Assembly: GCA_018241665.1 (NCBI GenBank)
Contig: JAFEDK010000013.1
Location: 27,905 to 91,904 of the forward strand
Direction of reading: 5' to 3'
DNA length: 64,000 bases
Source of the DNA: Pseudomonadota bacterium
GTDB lineage: Bacteria; Pseudomonadota; Gammaproteobacteria; Burkholderiales; Rhodocyclaceae
Shown: positions 1 through 9,064 of the stretch, one piece after another
Layout of the letters: each line of letters starts with the position of its first letter
Position numbering within the stretch: position 1 is the first letter of the stretch
Program-made: the position numbers and the translations under genes
Notes under the pieces: model-generated
Told to the model about the DNA's origin: nothing
What the model saw: the letters and a program-made list of their open reading frames with translations, nothing else
Databases searched by the model: none

Positions 1-2
1 TG

Positions 3-338
3 ATCGTCAATTCGCGTACCGGTTCGGTGGTCATGAACCAGAAGGTGGCCCTGCAGAATTGCGCGGTGGCCCACGGCAGCCTGACCGTCACGGTCAATAA
101 CGAGCAGCAGGTGAGCCAGCCGAACCCGTTGGCTGGCGGCCAGACCGCGGTCACCAACAAGGGCTCGGTGGATATCAAGCAGGAAGGCGGCACCCTCTTC
201 AACATCAAGGCTGGCACCAACCTGGCCGATGTGGTCAAGGCGCTCAACGCGGTGGGCGCCAACCCCCTCGAACTGATCGCCATTCTGCAGGCTATGAAGG
301 CCAGCGGGGCCCTGCGCGCCGAGCTCGAGGTGATCTGA
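3..338 (+). CDS. flgI: Flagellar P-ring protein FlgI, C-terminal part (5' truncated by window)
   Basis: The open frame runs in from the window edge and gives the last 111 residues. The family hallmark I-V-N-S-R-T-G-S-V-V-M at its start and the C-terminal stretch about assigning a lateral index (LADVVKALNAVGA) match the end of FlgI, which builds the periplasmic P ring around the flagellar rod in the peptidoglycan layer. The stop codon TGA overlaps the ATG of flgJ by one base, so the two are translationally coupled in a flgI-flgJ operon. The signal peptide and N-terminal part lie outside the window. Confidence 0.93.
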   Translation: MVNSRTGSVVMNQKVALQNCAVAHGSLTVTVNNEQQVSQPNPLAGGQTAVTNKGSVDIKQEGGTLFNIKAGTNLADVVKALNAVGANPLELIAILQAMKASGALRAELEVI

Positions 339-1315
339 TGGCCGACTTCAGCCAGATCAACGCCCTCGACCCGAATGCGCTGTCCGGCCTGAAGCGCCTC
401 TCGAAGGACAACTCGCCGGAGGCCATCAAGGAGGCCTCCCGCCAGTTCGAGGCCTTGTTCGTGCAGCAGGTCATGAAGTCCATGCGCGATGCAACGCCCA
501 AGGGCGGCATGTTCGACAGCGAAGAGACGCGCATGTACCAGTCGCTGCTCGACCAGCAGATGTCCATGCAGCTGTCCGCCCGCGGGCGTGGTTTCGGCCT
601 CGCCAAAGTCATTGAGCGGCAGATGAGCCAGGGGCGGGAGCCGGTGAGCCTGCCCGATGGTCCGGTACCGCTGGAGCCGTCGATCCGGCGCAGTTTCGAT
701 ACGGCGCTGCCGCCTCCGGCAAAGGAGGGGGGCAGCGGCAATGCTGCGGCAAATTCTGCCGCGACCTTGCCGGCCGCTGGCGTGGTCGGCAGCACAGCCC
801 CGCAGCTCTCGGACATGGCGAGTAGCAGCCGGGCCCGGGCCTTCGTCGACAAGGTCTGGCCGCAGGCCGTCGAGGCGAGCAAGGCCACCGGCATCCCGGC
901 GCGTTTCCTGGTCGCCCAGGCGGCGCTAGAGACCGGCTGGGGCAAGCACGAACTGAAGAATGCGGATGGCACGCCCAGCTACAACCTCTTCAACATCAAG
1001 GCTGGGCGGAGCTGGGCGGGGGGCACCGTGAATACCTCCACCACCGAACACCGTAATGGCCAGCCGACCGCGGAGAGCGCCCGTTTCCGGGCCTACGCTT
1101 CCTATGAGGAGTCCTTCCGCGATTACGCGCGCCTCATCGCGGGCAATCCCCGCTACGCCGCCGTCGTCGGCCAGACCGACGCCACCCGTTTTGCCCGTGG
1201 CCTGCAGGAGGCCGGTTATGCGACCGATCCGCAATATGCGAACAAGCTGGCCCGCATCATCAATGGCAATACCCTGAGGGTCGCCCTCGGCGCGGGGGCA
1301 GTGCCCAGCGCCTGA
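338..1315 (+). CDS. flgJ: Flagellar rod assembly protein / muramidase FlgJ
   Basis: A 325-residue two-domain FlgJ. Residues about 15-105 form the rod-binding (rod cap) domain, with SRQFEALFVQQVMKSMRDA and a GGMFDSE loop. A low-complexity Ala/Pro linker follows, and from about residue 165 to 315 there is a GH73 glucosaminidase domain that opens peptidoglycan for the growing rod. The likely catalytic glutamate is in QAALETGWGK and the domain keeps the YNLFNIKAG motif. Start ATG overlaps the flgI stop. The full-length two-domain form is the usual one in beta- and gammaproteobacteria with a single polar flagellum. Confidence 0.96.
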   Translation: MADFSQINALDPNALSGLKRLSKDNSPEAIKEASRQFEALFVQQVMKSMRDATPKGGMFDSEETRMYQSLLDQQMSMQLSARGRGFGLAKVIERQMSQGREPVSLPDGPVPLEPSIRRSFDTALPPPAKEGGSGNAAANSAATLPAAGVVGSTAPQLSDMASSSRARAFVDKVWPQAVEASKATGIPARFLVAQAALETGWGKHELKNADGTPSYNLFNIKAGRSWAGGTVNTSTTEHRNGQPTAESARFRAYASYEESFRDYARLIAGNPRYAAVVGQTDATRFARGLQEAGYATDPQYANKLARIINGNTLRVALGAGAVPSA

Positions 1316-1340
1316 GCGGCGCCATTTGCCGGTTCAATGC

Positions 1341-1370
1341 TGGCAAAGTTCTTGCGTAGTCTGCCGTAGA
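1341..1370 (+). promoter_or_regulatory. Candidate flagellar promoter for flgKL (sigma-54 type, overlapping a weaker sigma-28 match)
   Basis: TGGCA at 1341-1345 and TTGC at 1352-1355 place GG and GC exactly 10 bases apart, the spacing required for a sigma-54 -24/-12 promoter. In the same bases CAAAGTTC (1344-1351), 11 bases, then GCCGTAGA (1363-1370) resemble the sigma-28 (FliA) form TAAAGTTT-N11-GCCGATAA. Either would start transcription just before the flgK ATG at 1396. The sigma-54 match is the better one. Hook-filament junction genes are known to be driven by either factor in different bacteria. Confidence 0.5.
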
Positions 1371-1395
1371 TACCTCCGAATCAGGGACGCGGATC

Positions 1396-3348
1396 ATGGG
1401 CAGCAGCATCTTCAACATTGGCCTCACCGGACTCAACGCCGCCCAGGCGGGGCTCATCACGACCAGCCACAACATCTCGAACGCGGGAACGGCCGGTTAC
1501 AGTCGCCAGTCGACGGTCCAGAGCACCAACCCGGCGATGTTCAGCGGCGCCGGCTTCTTCGGCGAAGGGACCAAGGTCGATACGATCAAGCGGGCCTACG
1601 ACAGCTTCCTGACCAACCAGGTGCTGTCCGCCGATACCAAGTACAACGAGTACAACGCCTACAGCGTCGAGATCAGCCAGATCGACAACATGCTGGCGGA
1701 CGCCACGGTCGGCCTCGAGCCGGCGGTGGACTCCTTCTTCCAGGGCGTGCAGGAAGTGGCCGCCAACCCGTCGAGTATCCCGGCCCGTCAGTCGATGATC
1801 TCCAGCGCCCAGAGCCTGGTGGATCGCTTCCAGAATCTGGCGACCCGTCTCAACGACATCCGCTCCGGCGTCGAAGGGCAGATCAAGGACACCGTCACGT
1901 CGATCAGCACCTACGCCCAGGAGATCGCGGACGTCAATCGCCAGATCTCCATCGCTCAGCAGGCGGGGTCGTCCCAGCCGGCCAATGACCTGCTCGACAC
2001 GCGCGACCAGCTGGTGAAGGAGCTGAACCAGCTGGTGCGGGTGTCCACCACCACCGCCAGCGACGGCTCGATGTCCGTCTTCATCGGTACCGGCCAGCCG
2101 CTGGTGGTCGGCATCAACGCCACCAAGCTCGAAGCACGGCCGTCCACCACCGATCCGTCGCGCCTCAACGTCAATATCATCACCCAGAGCGGCGCCCCGC
2201 TGACCGTGCCCGAGAGTCTGCTCGGCGGTGGCAAGCTGGGTGGCCTGCTGGCGATGCGTTCCGAGTCCCTCGATGCCACGCAGAACCAGCTCGGCCTGAT
2301 CGCCGTCGGCCTGAGCTCTGCGTTCAACGCCCAGCACGCGTTGGGCCAGGATCTCAACGGCAACCTCGGGACGTCCTTCTTCACGACGCCCGCCGTCACC
2401 GTGCTGAGCGATTCCAGCGCGACCACGACGCCGCCGACGGTGCAGCTGGGTAACGTGTCCAAGCTGACCGGCGATGATTACAAGCTGGTCTTCACCGATG
2501 CCGTCGGCAACTATTCGCTGACCCGGCTTTCGGACGGCATGTCGGTGAGCCCCGGGACGGTCGGTTTGACGATCACGCCGCCGGCGACCTCCAAGCCCGG
2601 CGACAGCTTCGTGATCCAGCCCACCCGCAATGCCGCGGCCAACATCAACGTCGCCGTTTCCGATACCCGCATGATCGCTGCCGCGGCACCGGTCACCTCA
2701 TCGGCCACCAGCGGCAACCTGGGCTCGGCCAGCATCACGGCACCGGTGGTATCGAGCATGGCCAATCTGGCCAGTTTCGGCACGCCGGCGGCGCCGCTGA
2801 AGCTTACCTACTCGGGCGGTACCCTGAGCGGTTTCCCGGCCGGCCTGCCGGTCACCTACACGCCGGCGGGTGGCACCGCGGTGACGGTGGCGGCGCCGGT
2901 CGCCTCGATCCCCTACACGAGCGGGATGACGGTAAGTTTCGGCGGCGTCTCCTTCGCGATGAACGGTGCCCCGCAAACCAACGATACATTCACGCTGGCG
3001 CCCAACGCCGGCGGTGTGTCGGACAGCCGCAACGCAGTGTTGCTGGGCAATCTGCAGACCAGCAAGCTGCTCCTCGCCGCCAGTGGTCAGCCGTCCGCCA
3101 CCTTCCAGTCGGTGTATGCCCAGCTCGTCAGTGCGGTCGGCAACAAGGCCCGCGAGGTCAGCGTCAACAGCGATGCGCAAAAAAGCCTGGTGGATCAGGC
3201 CGTTCAGGCCCAGCAATCGGTGGCCGGCGTAAATCTTGATGAAGAAGCGGCCAATCTGATCCGTTATCAACAGGCATACCAGGCGGCAGGCAAGGTCATG
3301 ACCATTGCCTCCAAACTTTTCGATCAAGTGCTGGCCCTCGGCCAGTAA
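1396..3348 (+). CDS. flgK: Flagellar hook-associated protein 1 FlgK (HAP1)
   Basis: A 650-residue junction protein placed between hook and filament. The N terminus (IFNIGLTGLNAAQAGL, then HNISNAGTAGYSRQ) is the conserved flagellar rod/hook helix with the ANVDTPGYSRQ-type motif. The C terminus (GVNLDEEAANLIRYQQAY...AGKVMTIASKLFDQVL) is the matching coiled-coil helix that all axial proteins have. The middle, roughly residues 330-560, is a variable Thr/Ser/Gly-rich insert, which is why the protein is longer than the about 550 residues of enteric FlgK. It is followed 11 bases later by flgL. Confidence 0.96.
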   Translation: MGSSIFNIGLTGLNAAQAGLITTSHNISNAGTAGYSRQSTVQSTNPAMFSGAGFFGEGTKVDTIKRAYDSFLTNQVLSADTKYNEYNAYSVEISQIDNMLADATVGLEPAVDSFFQGVQEVAANPSSIPARQSMISSAQSLVDRFQNLATRLNDIRSGVEGQIKDTVTSISTYAQEIADVNRQISIAQQAGSSQPANDLLDTRDQLVKELNQLVRVSTTTASDGSMSVFIGTGQPLVVGINATKLEARPSTTDPSRLNVNIITQSGAPLTVPESLLGGGKLGGLLAMRSESLDATQNQLGLIAVGLSSAFNAQHALGQDLNGNLGTSFFTTPAVTVLSDSSATTTPPTVQLGNVSKLTGDDYKLVFTDAVGNYSLTRLSDGMSVSPGTVGLTITPPATSKPGDSFVIQPTRNAAANINVAVSDTRMIAAAAPVTSSATSGNLGSASITAPVVSSMANLASFGTPAAPLKLTYSGGTLSGFPAGLPVTYTPAGGTAVTVAAPVASIPYTSGMTVSFGGVSFAMNGAPQTNDTFTLAPNAGGVSDSRNAVLLGNLQTSKLLLAASGQPSATFQSVYAQLVSAVGNKAREVSVNSDAQKSLVDQAVQAQQSVAGVNLDEEAANLIRYQQAYQAAGKVMTIASKLFDQVLALGQ

Positions 3349-3359
3349 GGAGCGCCATC

Positions 3360-4550
3360 ATGCGAGTCACCACCGGCATGATCTTTGACAGCGGCGTCGC
3401 GCAGATCCAGTCGCAGAACAGCCAGTTGCTCAAGAGCCAGAAGGAAGTCGCCACCGGGCGCAGGGTGCTGGCGCCGTCGGACGATCCGGTCGCATCGGCG
3501 CGGGCGCTGGAAGTGACCCAATCGAAGAGCGTCAATGCGCTGTACACCTCCAACCAGGGCTACGCGACCGACCAGCTCAAGCTGGTGGACAGCAAGCTGA
3601 GCGCCGCCACCGATCTCGTTACCTATGTCCGTACCCGCGCCGTCGAATCCGGCAATGGTGCCTATACCAACAGCGAGCAGCTGAGCATCGCCGCGGACAT
3701 CACCCAGCAGTTTTCCGCGCTGCAGGGGATCGCCAATAGCCAGGACTCCACCGGCGAATACATCTTCGGCGGCTACACCAGCAATACCCAGCCGTTCGTC
3801 GGCAGCCTGACCTCCGGCATGACCTACCAGGGCGACCAGGGGGCACGCACGCTGCAGATTTCCTCGTCGCGCAACCTGCCGATCACCAGTTCCGGCGACG
3901 AGATCTTCAACGTCCTGCGCGCGCAGGCAGGCTCGGCCTTTGCGCTCAGCGCTGCCGGTAACACCGGCACGGCCCTGGTTTCCGGCCTCGGTTTGAACGC
4001 CTACAACGGCCATACCTACGACGTCAGCGTGGGGGCGGGCCCGACCTACCAGGTCTTCGATTCCACTGCTGATCCCACCCATGCCGCGCCGATCGCGCCT
4101 ACGGTGACGGTCAACGGCTCCGACACCACCCTCACTTTTGGCGGTGTGAGCATGACCCTGAGCGGCGCCGCTGCAGCGGGCGACACCTATTCGGTCGGCA
4201 CGGTGGCCAGTGCCTTCGACGTCATGGGCAATTTCGTGGCGGCGCTGCAGTCCGGCAACTCGGCGGTGACCCGTTTCGGCGGACGCCAGGCCATTGCCGG
4301 CATGGATGCGGCGCAGGACAGCATTTCGCGGGTACAGGCCGGTGTCGGCTCGCGCATGCTGGAGGTGGAAACGCAGCAGAACATCGGCAGCAGCCTGGAC
4401 CTGCAGTACAGCGAAACCCTGTCGCGCCTGCAGGATGCAGACTACGCGTCCGCGGTGAGCAGCCTGTCCCAGCAGCAGATCTATCTGCAGGCCGCCCAGC
4501 AGAGCTTCATCAAGGTCAGCAACCTGTCCCTCTTCAACTACATCAACTAA
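3360..4550 (+). CDS. flgL: Flagellar hook-associated protein 3 FlgL (HAP3)
   Basis: A 396-residue flagellin-like junction protein. The N terminus (MRVTTGMIFDSGVAQIQSQNS and TGRRVLAPSDDPVASARALE) and the C terminus (SRLQDADYASAVSSLSQQQI...SFIKVSNLSLFNYIN) are the D0/D1 helices shared with flagellin. FlgL sits between FlgK and the filament. The central about 150 residues form the variable D2-like insert. The ribosome site AAGGAG lies 8 bases before the ATG, and the gene is co-transcribed with flgK. Confidence 0.96.
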   Translation: MRVTTGMIFDSGVAQIQSQNSQLLKSQKEVATGRRVLAPSDDPVASARALEVTQSKSVNALYTSNQGYATDQLKLVDSKLSAATDLVTYVRTRAVESGNGAYTNSEQLSIAADITQQFSALQGIANSQDSTGEYIFGGYTSNTQPFVGSLTSGMTYQGDQGARTLQISSSRNLPITSSGDEIFNVLRAQAGSAFALSAAGNTGTALVSGLGLNAYNGHTYDVSVGAGPTYQVFDSTADPTHAAPIAPTVTVNGSDTTLTFGGVSMTLSGAAAAGDTYSVGTVASAFDVMGNFVAALQSGNSAVTRFGGRQAIAGMDAAQDSISRVQAGVGSRMLEVETQQNIGSSLDLQYSETLSRLQDADYASAVSSLSQQQIYLQAAQQSFIKVSNLSLFNYIN

Positions 4551-4554
4551 GCGG

Positions 4555-5016
4555 ATGCGGGTCAATCGGCGTTCCTTGCTTGCCCTCGGCCTGGGCCTCG
4601 TGCTTGCCGGTTGCGCCAACCCGCCGGCCAAGGAGTGGGCGCTGCTGCCGGCAGCGGCGCTGGTGGCCTCCAACGCCGGCTATCTGAAGGCGCCGATGGT
4701 GGCGGGTGCGGTAATCTTTTACGTCGTCAGCGATCCTTTCGCGCCTAACTGGAGCATCGAGGAGGCCCGTCAGGGGGAGGACCGCTACCTGCTGGCCCTG
4801 CGTCTGAAGGCGATTCATTCCGGTGGTGACGGTGAAGCACGTCAGGTCTTCATGCGCCGTGCGGCCCAGCTGGCCGGGCAGCCGGGCTTCAGTGCCTACC
4901 AGGTGATTTCCTGGCAGGAGGGCCTCGAAAGCACCCGGCCGTTTGCACAACGGGTCGCCTATGGCGAGCTGCGCCTGGTCCGCGAGGGGCCGGCGCCCGG
5001 CCTGCCGGTGAGATAA
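4555..5016 (+). CDS. Putative lipoprotein of unknown function
   Basis: 153 residues. The N terminus is a lipoprotein signal: RR, a hydrophobic LLALGLGLVL core and a lipobox LAGC, so the mature chain should begin at Cys20 and be lipid-anchored. The mature part has no motif I recognise; it contains a short hydrophobic stretch (AAALVASNAGYLKAPMVAGA) and the tryptophan-containing segment DPFAPNWSIEE. It starts only 4 bases after the flgL stop, so it is probably read through from the flagellar operon, but nothing in the sequence shows a flagellar role. Its frame shows normal GC-rich codon use, so I take it as real. Confidence 0.7.
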   Translation: MRVNRRSLLALGLGLVLAGCANPPAKEWALLPAAALVASNAGYLKAPMVAGAVIFYVVSDPFAPNWSIEEARQGEDRYLLALRLKAIHSGGDGEARQVFMRRAAQLAGQPGFSAYQVISWQEGLESTRPFAQRVAYGELRLVREGPAPGLPVR

Positions 5017-5110
5017 GCGTCACGCCGGATTGCCTGCAAGCGTCTCGGAGCCTTGCAGGACGCGGCCGAGTTTCGTATGGTGCGCGCTTCGACCGCTGGA
5101 ATTTGCTGAT

Positions 5111-5416
5111 ATGGACCGAATGACCGAAAGGCGGAAGGAGCGCCGCATTCCGCTGGGCTGCAAGGTGGGTATCAGGCCGTACGGCGGCGGGCCGACCGTT
5201 GTCGGGACCTGTGTCGAACTGGGCGTCGGCGGCATGACCATCCATTCCAGCCATGTGCCGCGCATGGATGAGGTCTTCGAGGTCGCTGTGCTGCCGCCGG
5301 AAAGCGGCGGCACCTACATGCCCTTGCACGCGCGGGTGCGGGTGCGGCGTTGCCATGGCCTCGAGCAGGCCGGCCTCTACGAGATGGGCGTGGAGATCAT
5401 CGAGATCATCCGCTGA
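5111..5416 (+). CDS. PilZ domain protein (predicted c-di-GMP binding)
   Basis: 101 residues from the ATG at 5111; earlier in-frame starts would add an unrelated, arginine-rich leader, so I prefer this one. The N-terminal RRKERR fits the PilZ RxxxR arginine motif, which clamps c-di-GMP, followed by the beta-barrel strands. The second motif, normally D/NxSxxG, is here ELGVGGM, so the Asp/Ser are missing and binding may be weakened. Position directly after the flagellar genes suggests a link between c-di-GMP and motility, as for YcgR, but the YcgR N domain is absent. The convergent gene downstream is a GGDEF-EAL protein. Confidence 0.72.
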   Translation: MDRMTERRKERRIPLGCKVGIRPYGGGPTVVGTCVELGVGGMTIHSSHVPRMDEVFEVAVLPPESGGTYMPLHARVRVRRCHGLEQAGLYEMGVEIIEIIR

Positions 5417-5443
5417 AACACGCCGTGGGCAGACGCCCCGGAC

Positions 5444-8014
5444 TCAACCGGGGGTGGCCAGCGCGAGGCCGCCCGCCGGCCTGCCGGCAAAGAACGGCAG
5501 CTTCTCGAACTCTTCTGCCGGGCAGGGCTTGCCCAGGTGGTAGCCCTGCAAGACATCCACGTCCAGCTGTTGCAGCGTCGAGGCGGTGGCCTCGTCTTCG
5601 ACGCCCTCTGCGACCGTGCGCAGGCCCAGGGCGCGGGCCAGGTTGACGATGGCCTGCAGGATGCGCAGGCCATCCGGCGTGTGCACCCGCTGCACGAAGG
5701 AGATATCGATCTTCAGCTCGCCAACCGGCAGTTCGTGCAGCTGGGACAGGGACGCATAGCCGGTTCCGAAATCGTCGATGGACAGGGTGAAGCCGGCCTG
5801 CACCAGCTGGCGCAGGCGCTCCTCGGCGGACTCCACTTCCATCAGCGCCACCGATTCGGTCACCTCCAGGATCAGGGCGGCGGCCGGCAGCCCGTAGCGG
5901 GCCGTGTCGGCCTGCAGCAGATCGACGAAATCGGGGGCGAACAGCTGGCGCTTGGAAATGTTCAGGGAGAGCTGCATGTCGGGGCGCAGCCGGTACCACT
6001 GGGCGAACTGCTCGAGCGCCTGGCGACGCACCAACTGGCCAAGGTCGTGGATCAGGCCGAGGGTTTCCGCCATCGGGATGAAGGTGCCGGGGGAGATCCA
6101 GCCGAGGTCGGCGTCGCGCCAGCGGGCCAGCGCCTCGACGCCGGTCAGCTGCCGCGTGCCGTCGGCGCCGGGCGTGGCGGCGAACTGCGGCTGGAACCAA
6201 CTGGTGATGCCCCCATCGCGGATCGCCTGGGCGAGCCGTGACTGGATGTAGAGCTCCTTCTTGCCCAGCCCGCGGGCCGACATGTCGGAGAACATCTGGA
6301 AGTTGTTGCGGCCCTGGGACTTGGCGTAGAACATCGCCCGGTCGGCGTGGGCCAGCAGGGTGTCCACGCTGTCGCTGTCATCCGGGTAGAGGGAGATGCC
6401 CATGCTGAAGGTGGCATTGATGGGCTGGCCTTCCAGTTCGTAGGTCTGCTGCATGACGGCGACCAGCTTGCGCGCCACGTTGCGGGCGTCTTCGGCGCTG
6501 GCGAGGCCGGGCAGCAGGGCCACGAACTCGTCGCCGCCCCAGCGGGCAATCGTGTCGCCGTCGCGCAGGCTCTTTTCGAGGGCCTTGGCCATGCCCAGCA
6601 GCAGCGCATCGCCGGTCTTGTGGCCGTAGGCATCGTTGATGTTCTTGAAGTGGTCGAGGTCGATGAAGCACACCGCCACCCGCGAGTTGGTGCGCCGTGC
6701 CAGCTGGACGGTCTTCTTGATGCGGTCTTCCAGCAGCACGCGGTTGGGGAGGCCGGTGAGCGCGTCGTGCAGGGCCATGTGGGCGATGTGGCGTTCCTGC
6801 AGATAGGTCTTGGTGATGTCCCGCAGCACGCCGCGGATGCCGATCAGCTGGCCCTGTTCATTGCGCTCGGCAACGAAGCGGCACTCCATCCATTGCTCGT
6901 AGGTGGCTTCGGCCATGATGCGGAAGCGGCCATGGAATTCGTCCTTGCGGCCGTTCTGCAGGTCGGCCAGGCATCGCAGGAAGGCGTTCCGGTCCTCCCG
7001 GTGAATCGCGTCGGCCAGCGGTCCGCTGCCCGGCGCATTGCCGGTCAGGTGCCACCAGCCGCTGTTGGCGCTGGCGATGCGTCCGTCCGGTACCAGCTCG
7101 AGCACCGCCTCGTCGAGCATGTCGAGGGTGCGTACGAAGGAATGCTGCTCCGCGGCCCACAGTTTTTCCTTGGCCAGCGCCCGGTTCAGGGCGGCGAAGG
7201 GCTGATGCACGCTGTCCACGAACACTGCCCGGTAGATGAAGCCGTAGGAGACGACCTTATAGACGTGGCCGACGAAGTTGAAGACGTCGCTGACGGATGA
7301 ATACAACGTGAAGCACAGTTCCGACAGTGCGGCGATCGCAGCCGCGGCGAACAGGTCGCTCGCATTATGGGCGGCACCACGGCGGGCTTGCCGGTAGAAC
7401 TGCAGGGCGGCGAGTCCGTAGAGGACGATCAGACCATACTCGCTGACGATCTTGAGCCGGGTCAGGCCGCTGTCCTGGACGAAGAAGGTCGGCAGGCTGG
7501 CGGCATGGAACAGCTCCAGGCCGTACACCGCGCCGACATAGCCGAGCACGGTGGCGAGGAGGCCAAAGCGGTGCAGGCCACGCAGTGTCGGCTGCCAGGG
7601 ACGGGTGGCGACGATCAGCAGGCCGGCGGCGACCAGCACGCGGGCGGCCAACCAGAAGACGATGGCTTTCTGTGGGCTCGACGGGGTAACGAAGTCCGGC
7701 ATGCCGCGATAGCCGAACATGTGCCCGAAATCGAGCAGTGCGGTGCCGAGGAGGACCGTGCCGAGCAGGACCACATTGCCGGGCCGGGCATGGGAGTGGG
7801 CGTTCCAGGCGATGCCGAAGACCAGCATCGACACGATGATCGAGGCCGTTTCCATGGCCGCGTGCAACGGCAGGTAGTGCCCCAGCCCCAGGTCGAGGTC
7901 GCCCTGAAGCCAGAGCATGACGTACAGCAGCGTCAGTGCGCCCAGCCAGTAAAAGGCCCGGGTCAGATCCTGGGGGTGGGATGGGAGGGGAGGGAACGAG
8001 TTTTCAACGCGCAT
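5444..8014 (-). CDS. MASE3-PAS-GGDEF-EAL membrane c-di-GMP turnover protein
   Basis: 856 residues. The first about 270 hold seven or so membrane segments and the MASE3 sensor signature (LDFGHMFGYRGMPDFVTPSS). A PAS/PAC region follows (about 285-405). The GGDEF domain has an intact GGDEF at residues 493-497, preceded by RDGD, a likely product-binding I-site. The EAL domain (about 590-840) keeps GVEALARW, the later ESVA and DDFGTGYASLS motifs. Both catalytic centres look competent, so it may make or degrade c-di-GMP according to a membrane or redox cue read by MASE3. It ends 27 bases from the convergent PilZ gene, a natural effector partner. Confidence 0.93.
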   Translation of the reverse strand: MRVENSFPPLPSHPQDLTRAFYWLGALTLLYVMLWLQGDLDLGLGHYLPLHAAMETASIIVSMLVFGIAWNAHSHARPGNVVLLGTVLLGTALLDFGHMFGYRGMPDFVTPSSPQKAIVFWLAARVLVAAGLLIVATRPWQPTLRGLHRFGLLATVLGYVGAVYGLELFHAASLPTFFVQDSGLTRLKIVSEYGLIVLYGLAALQFYRQARRGAAHNASDLFAAAAIAALSELCFTLYSSVSDVFNFVGHVYKVVSYGFIYRAVFVDSVHQPFAALNRALAKEKLWAAEQHSFVRTLDMLDEAVLELVPDGRIASANSGWWHLTGNAPGSGPLADAIHREDRNAFLRCLADLQNGRKDEFHGRFRIMAEATYEQWMECRFVAERNEQGQLIGIRGVLRDITKTYLQERHIAHMALHDALTGLPNRVLLEDRIKKTVQLARRTNSRVAVCFIDLDHFKNINDAYGHKTGDALLLGMAKALEKSLRDGDTIARWGGDEFVALLPGLASAEDARNVARKLVAVMQQTYELEGQPINATFSMGISLYPDDSDSVDTLLAHADRAMFYAKSQGRNNFQMFSDMSARGLGKKELYIQSRLAQAIRDGGITSWFQPQFAATPGADGTRQLTGVEALARWRDADLGWISPGTFIPMAETLGLIHDLGQLVRRQALEQFAQWYRLRPDMQLSLNISKRQLFAPDFVDLLQADTARYGLPAAALILEVTESVALMEVESAEERLRQLVQAGFTLSIDDFGTGYASLSQLHELPVGELKIDISFVQRVHTPDGLRILQAIVNLARALGLRTVAEGVEDEATASTLQQLDVDVLQGYHLGKPCPAEEFEKLPFFAGRPAGGLALATPG

Positions 8015-8177
8015 CGGACGCCAGGCACACGGACAAGAGCGAGGAACGGATATCAGGCCGACACTAATATCACAAAGCGTTTAAATGACAGCGATTTATG
8101 GCTTCCGGGTCGTGAAATATGGCGTCGTATGGTCTGAAGTATGGCATCGGCACGGTGTGTGATGCCGTTCGCGTCGT

Positions 8178-8939
8178 TCAGAGGCCGATTTCGCGGGCCG
8201 TCTGGGGGCCGATGAGGGTTTCCGCGAGGCTGTCAGGGATCCGGGCCTCTTCCGCACTGAGGGGAATGCGGCCGGCCATGATCTCGGCCGCCGTCTGCGG
8301 ATAGCGCGGCTGTTGCCCGGGGGCGGCGTAGCCAGCCGGAAACAGCGGTGCGAGCTTGTGAAGATCGTACTTGTCCGTCGCGCCGAGGGTGTGCAGCAGC
8401 TCGTGGGCGATGATCACCGCGTTGCGTTGGCGCTCGCGGCGGCTGGCGAAGACCTTCACGACGCCGAGCTTGCCTTTCTCGAGGCCGACCGAATGGTCGA
8501 GTGACGGCGTCAAGGCCGGGTCGTGGTAGAGCAGGAACAGGCGCACATCCGGCCGTGGGCCGGGGGTAGCGTCATGGCGCCATGCCCAGAAACGCAGCTG
8601 CAGGCTCCAGCCTATCATCGCCACGGCGTTGCCGCCGGCCGGAAACGGGGGCGGCAGGCTGGCGAGCGGCGGGGCCAGGTTGATGGCTACCGGCCTCAGC
8701 AGGGGGCGCCCGAGGCGATGCAGCTCCGTTTCCAGCCAGTCGCCAATGGCTGCGAAGTCTTCGGGCTTCAGGTCGGCCACGAGGCGCCGGCTCGTATCGG
8801 AAGGGTCGGCGGCGATCGGATAGACCGTCACGTGCAGGGTGCTGTCCCACGCGGTGCTGCGGGCGCTGGATTTCCAGCTGCCGATGGCGACGGTGGCGAG
8901 GATGAACAGCAGGACGGCGATGCGGAGCTTGCGGAACAT
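8178..8939 (-). CDS. Putative exported protein with HExxH zinc-protease-like motif
   Basis: 253 residues beginning with a signal anchor (RIAVLLFILATVAIG, about residues 6-20), so the rest should be periplasmic or membrane-tethered. A clear HELLHTLGATDKYDLH stretch around residue 175 has the HExxH motif of zincin metallopeptidases with a further His shortly downstream, typical of metzincin-like families. No other domain is recognised. It stands alone: the neighbour upstream is the fumarase terminator and downstream is 163 bases before the MASE3 protein. Function as a peptidase is an inference from the motif only. Confidence 0.65.
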   Translation of the reverse strand: MFRKLRIAVLLFILATVAIGSWKSSARSTAWDSTLHVTVYPIAADPSDTSRRLVADLKPEDFAAIGDWLETELHRLGRPLLRPVAINLAPPLASLPPPFPAGGNAVAMIGWSLQLRFWAWRHDATPGPRPDVRLFLLYHDPALTPSLDHSVGLEKGKLGVVKVFASRRERQRNAVIIAHELLHTLGATDKYDLHKLAPLFPAGYAAPGQQPRYPQTAAEIMAGRIPLSAEEARIPDSLAETLIGPQTAREIGL

Positions 8940-9013
8940 GGGGAATCGCTGGGGTGCCGCGAGGGCGGCTTCCGGAAAGAGCCCGGATTATGCCAAAAGA
9001 TTTTGTGCGGGCC

Positions 9014-9042
9014 GAAAAAAAGCCCGGCCAGAAGGCCGGGCT
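9014..9042 (-). terminator. Rho-independent terminator of the fumarase gene
   Basis: On the minus strand AGCCCGGCC-TTCT-GGCCGGGCT is a perfect GC-rich hairpin followed by a run of seven T. It lies just past the fumarase stop at 9065. Confidence 0.85.
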
Positions 9043-9064
9043 CGGGTGCTGCGCAAGGGCGTGA

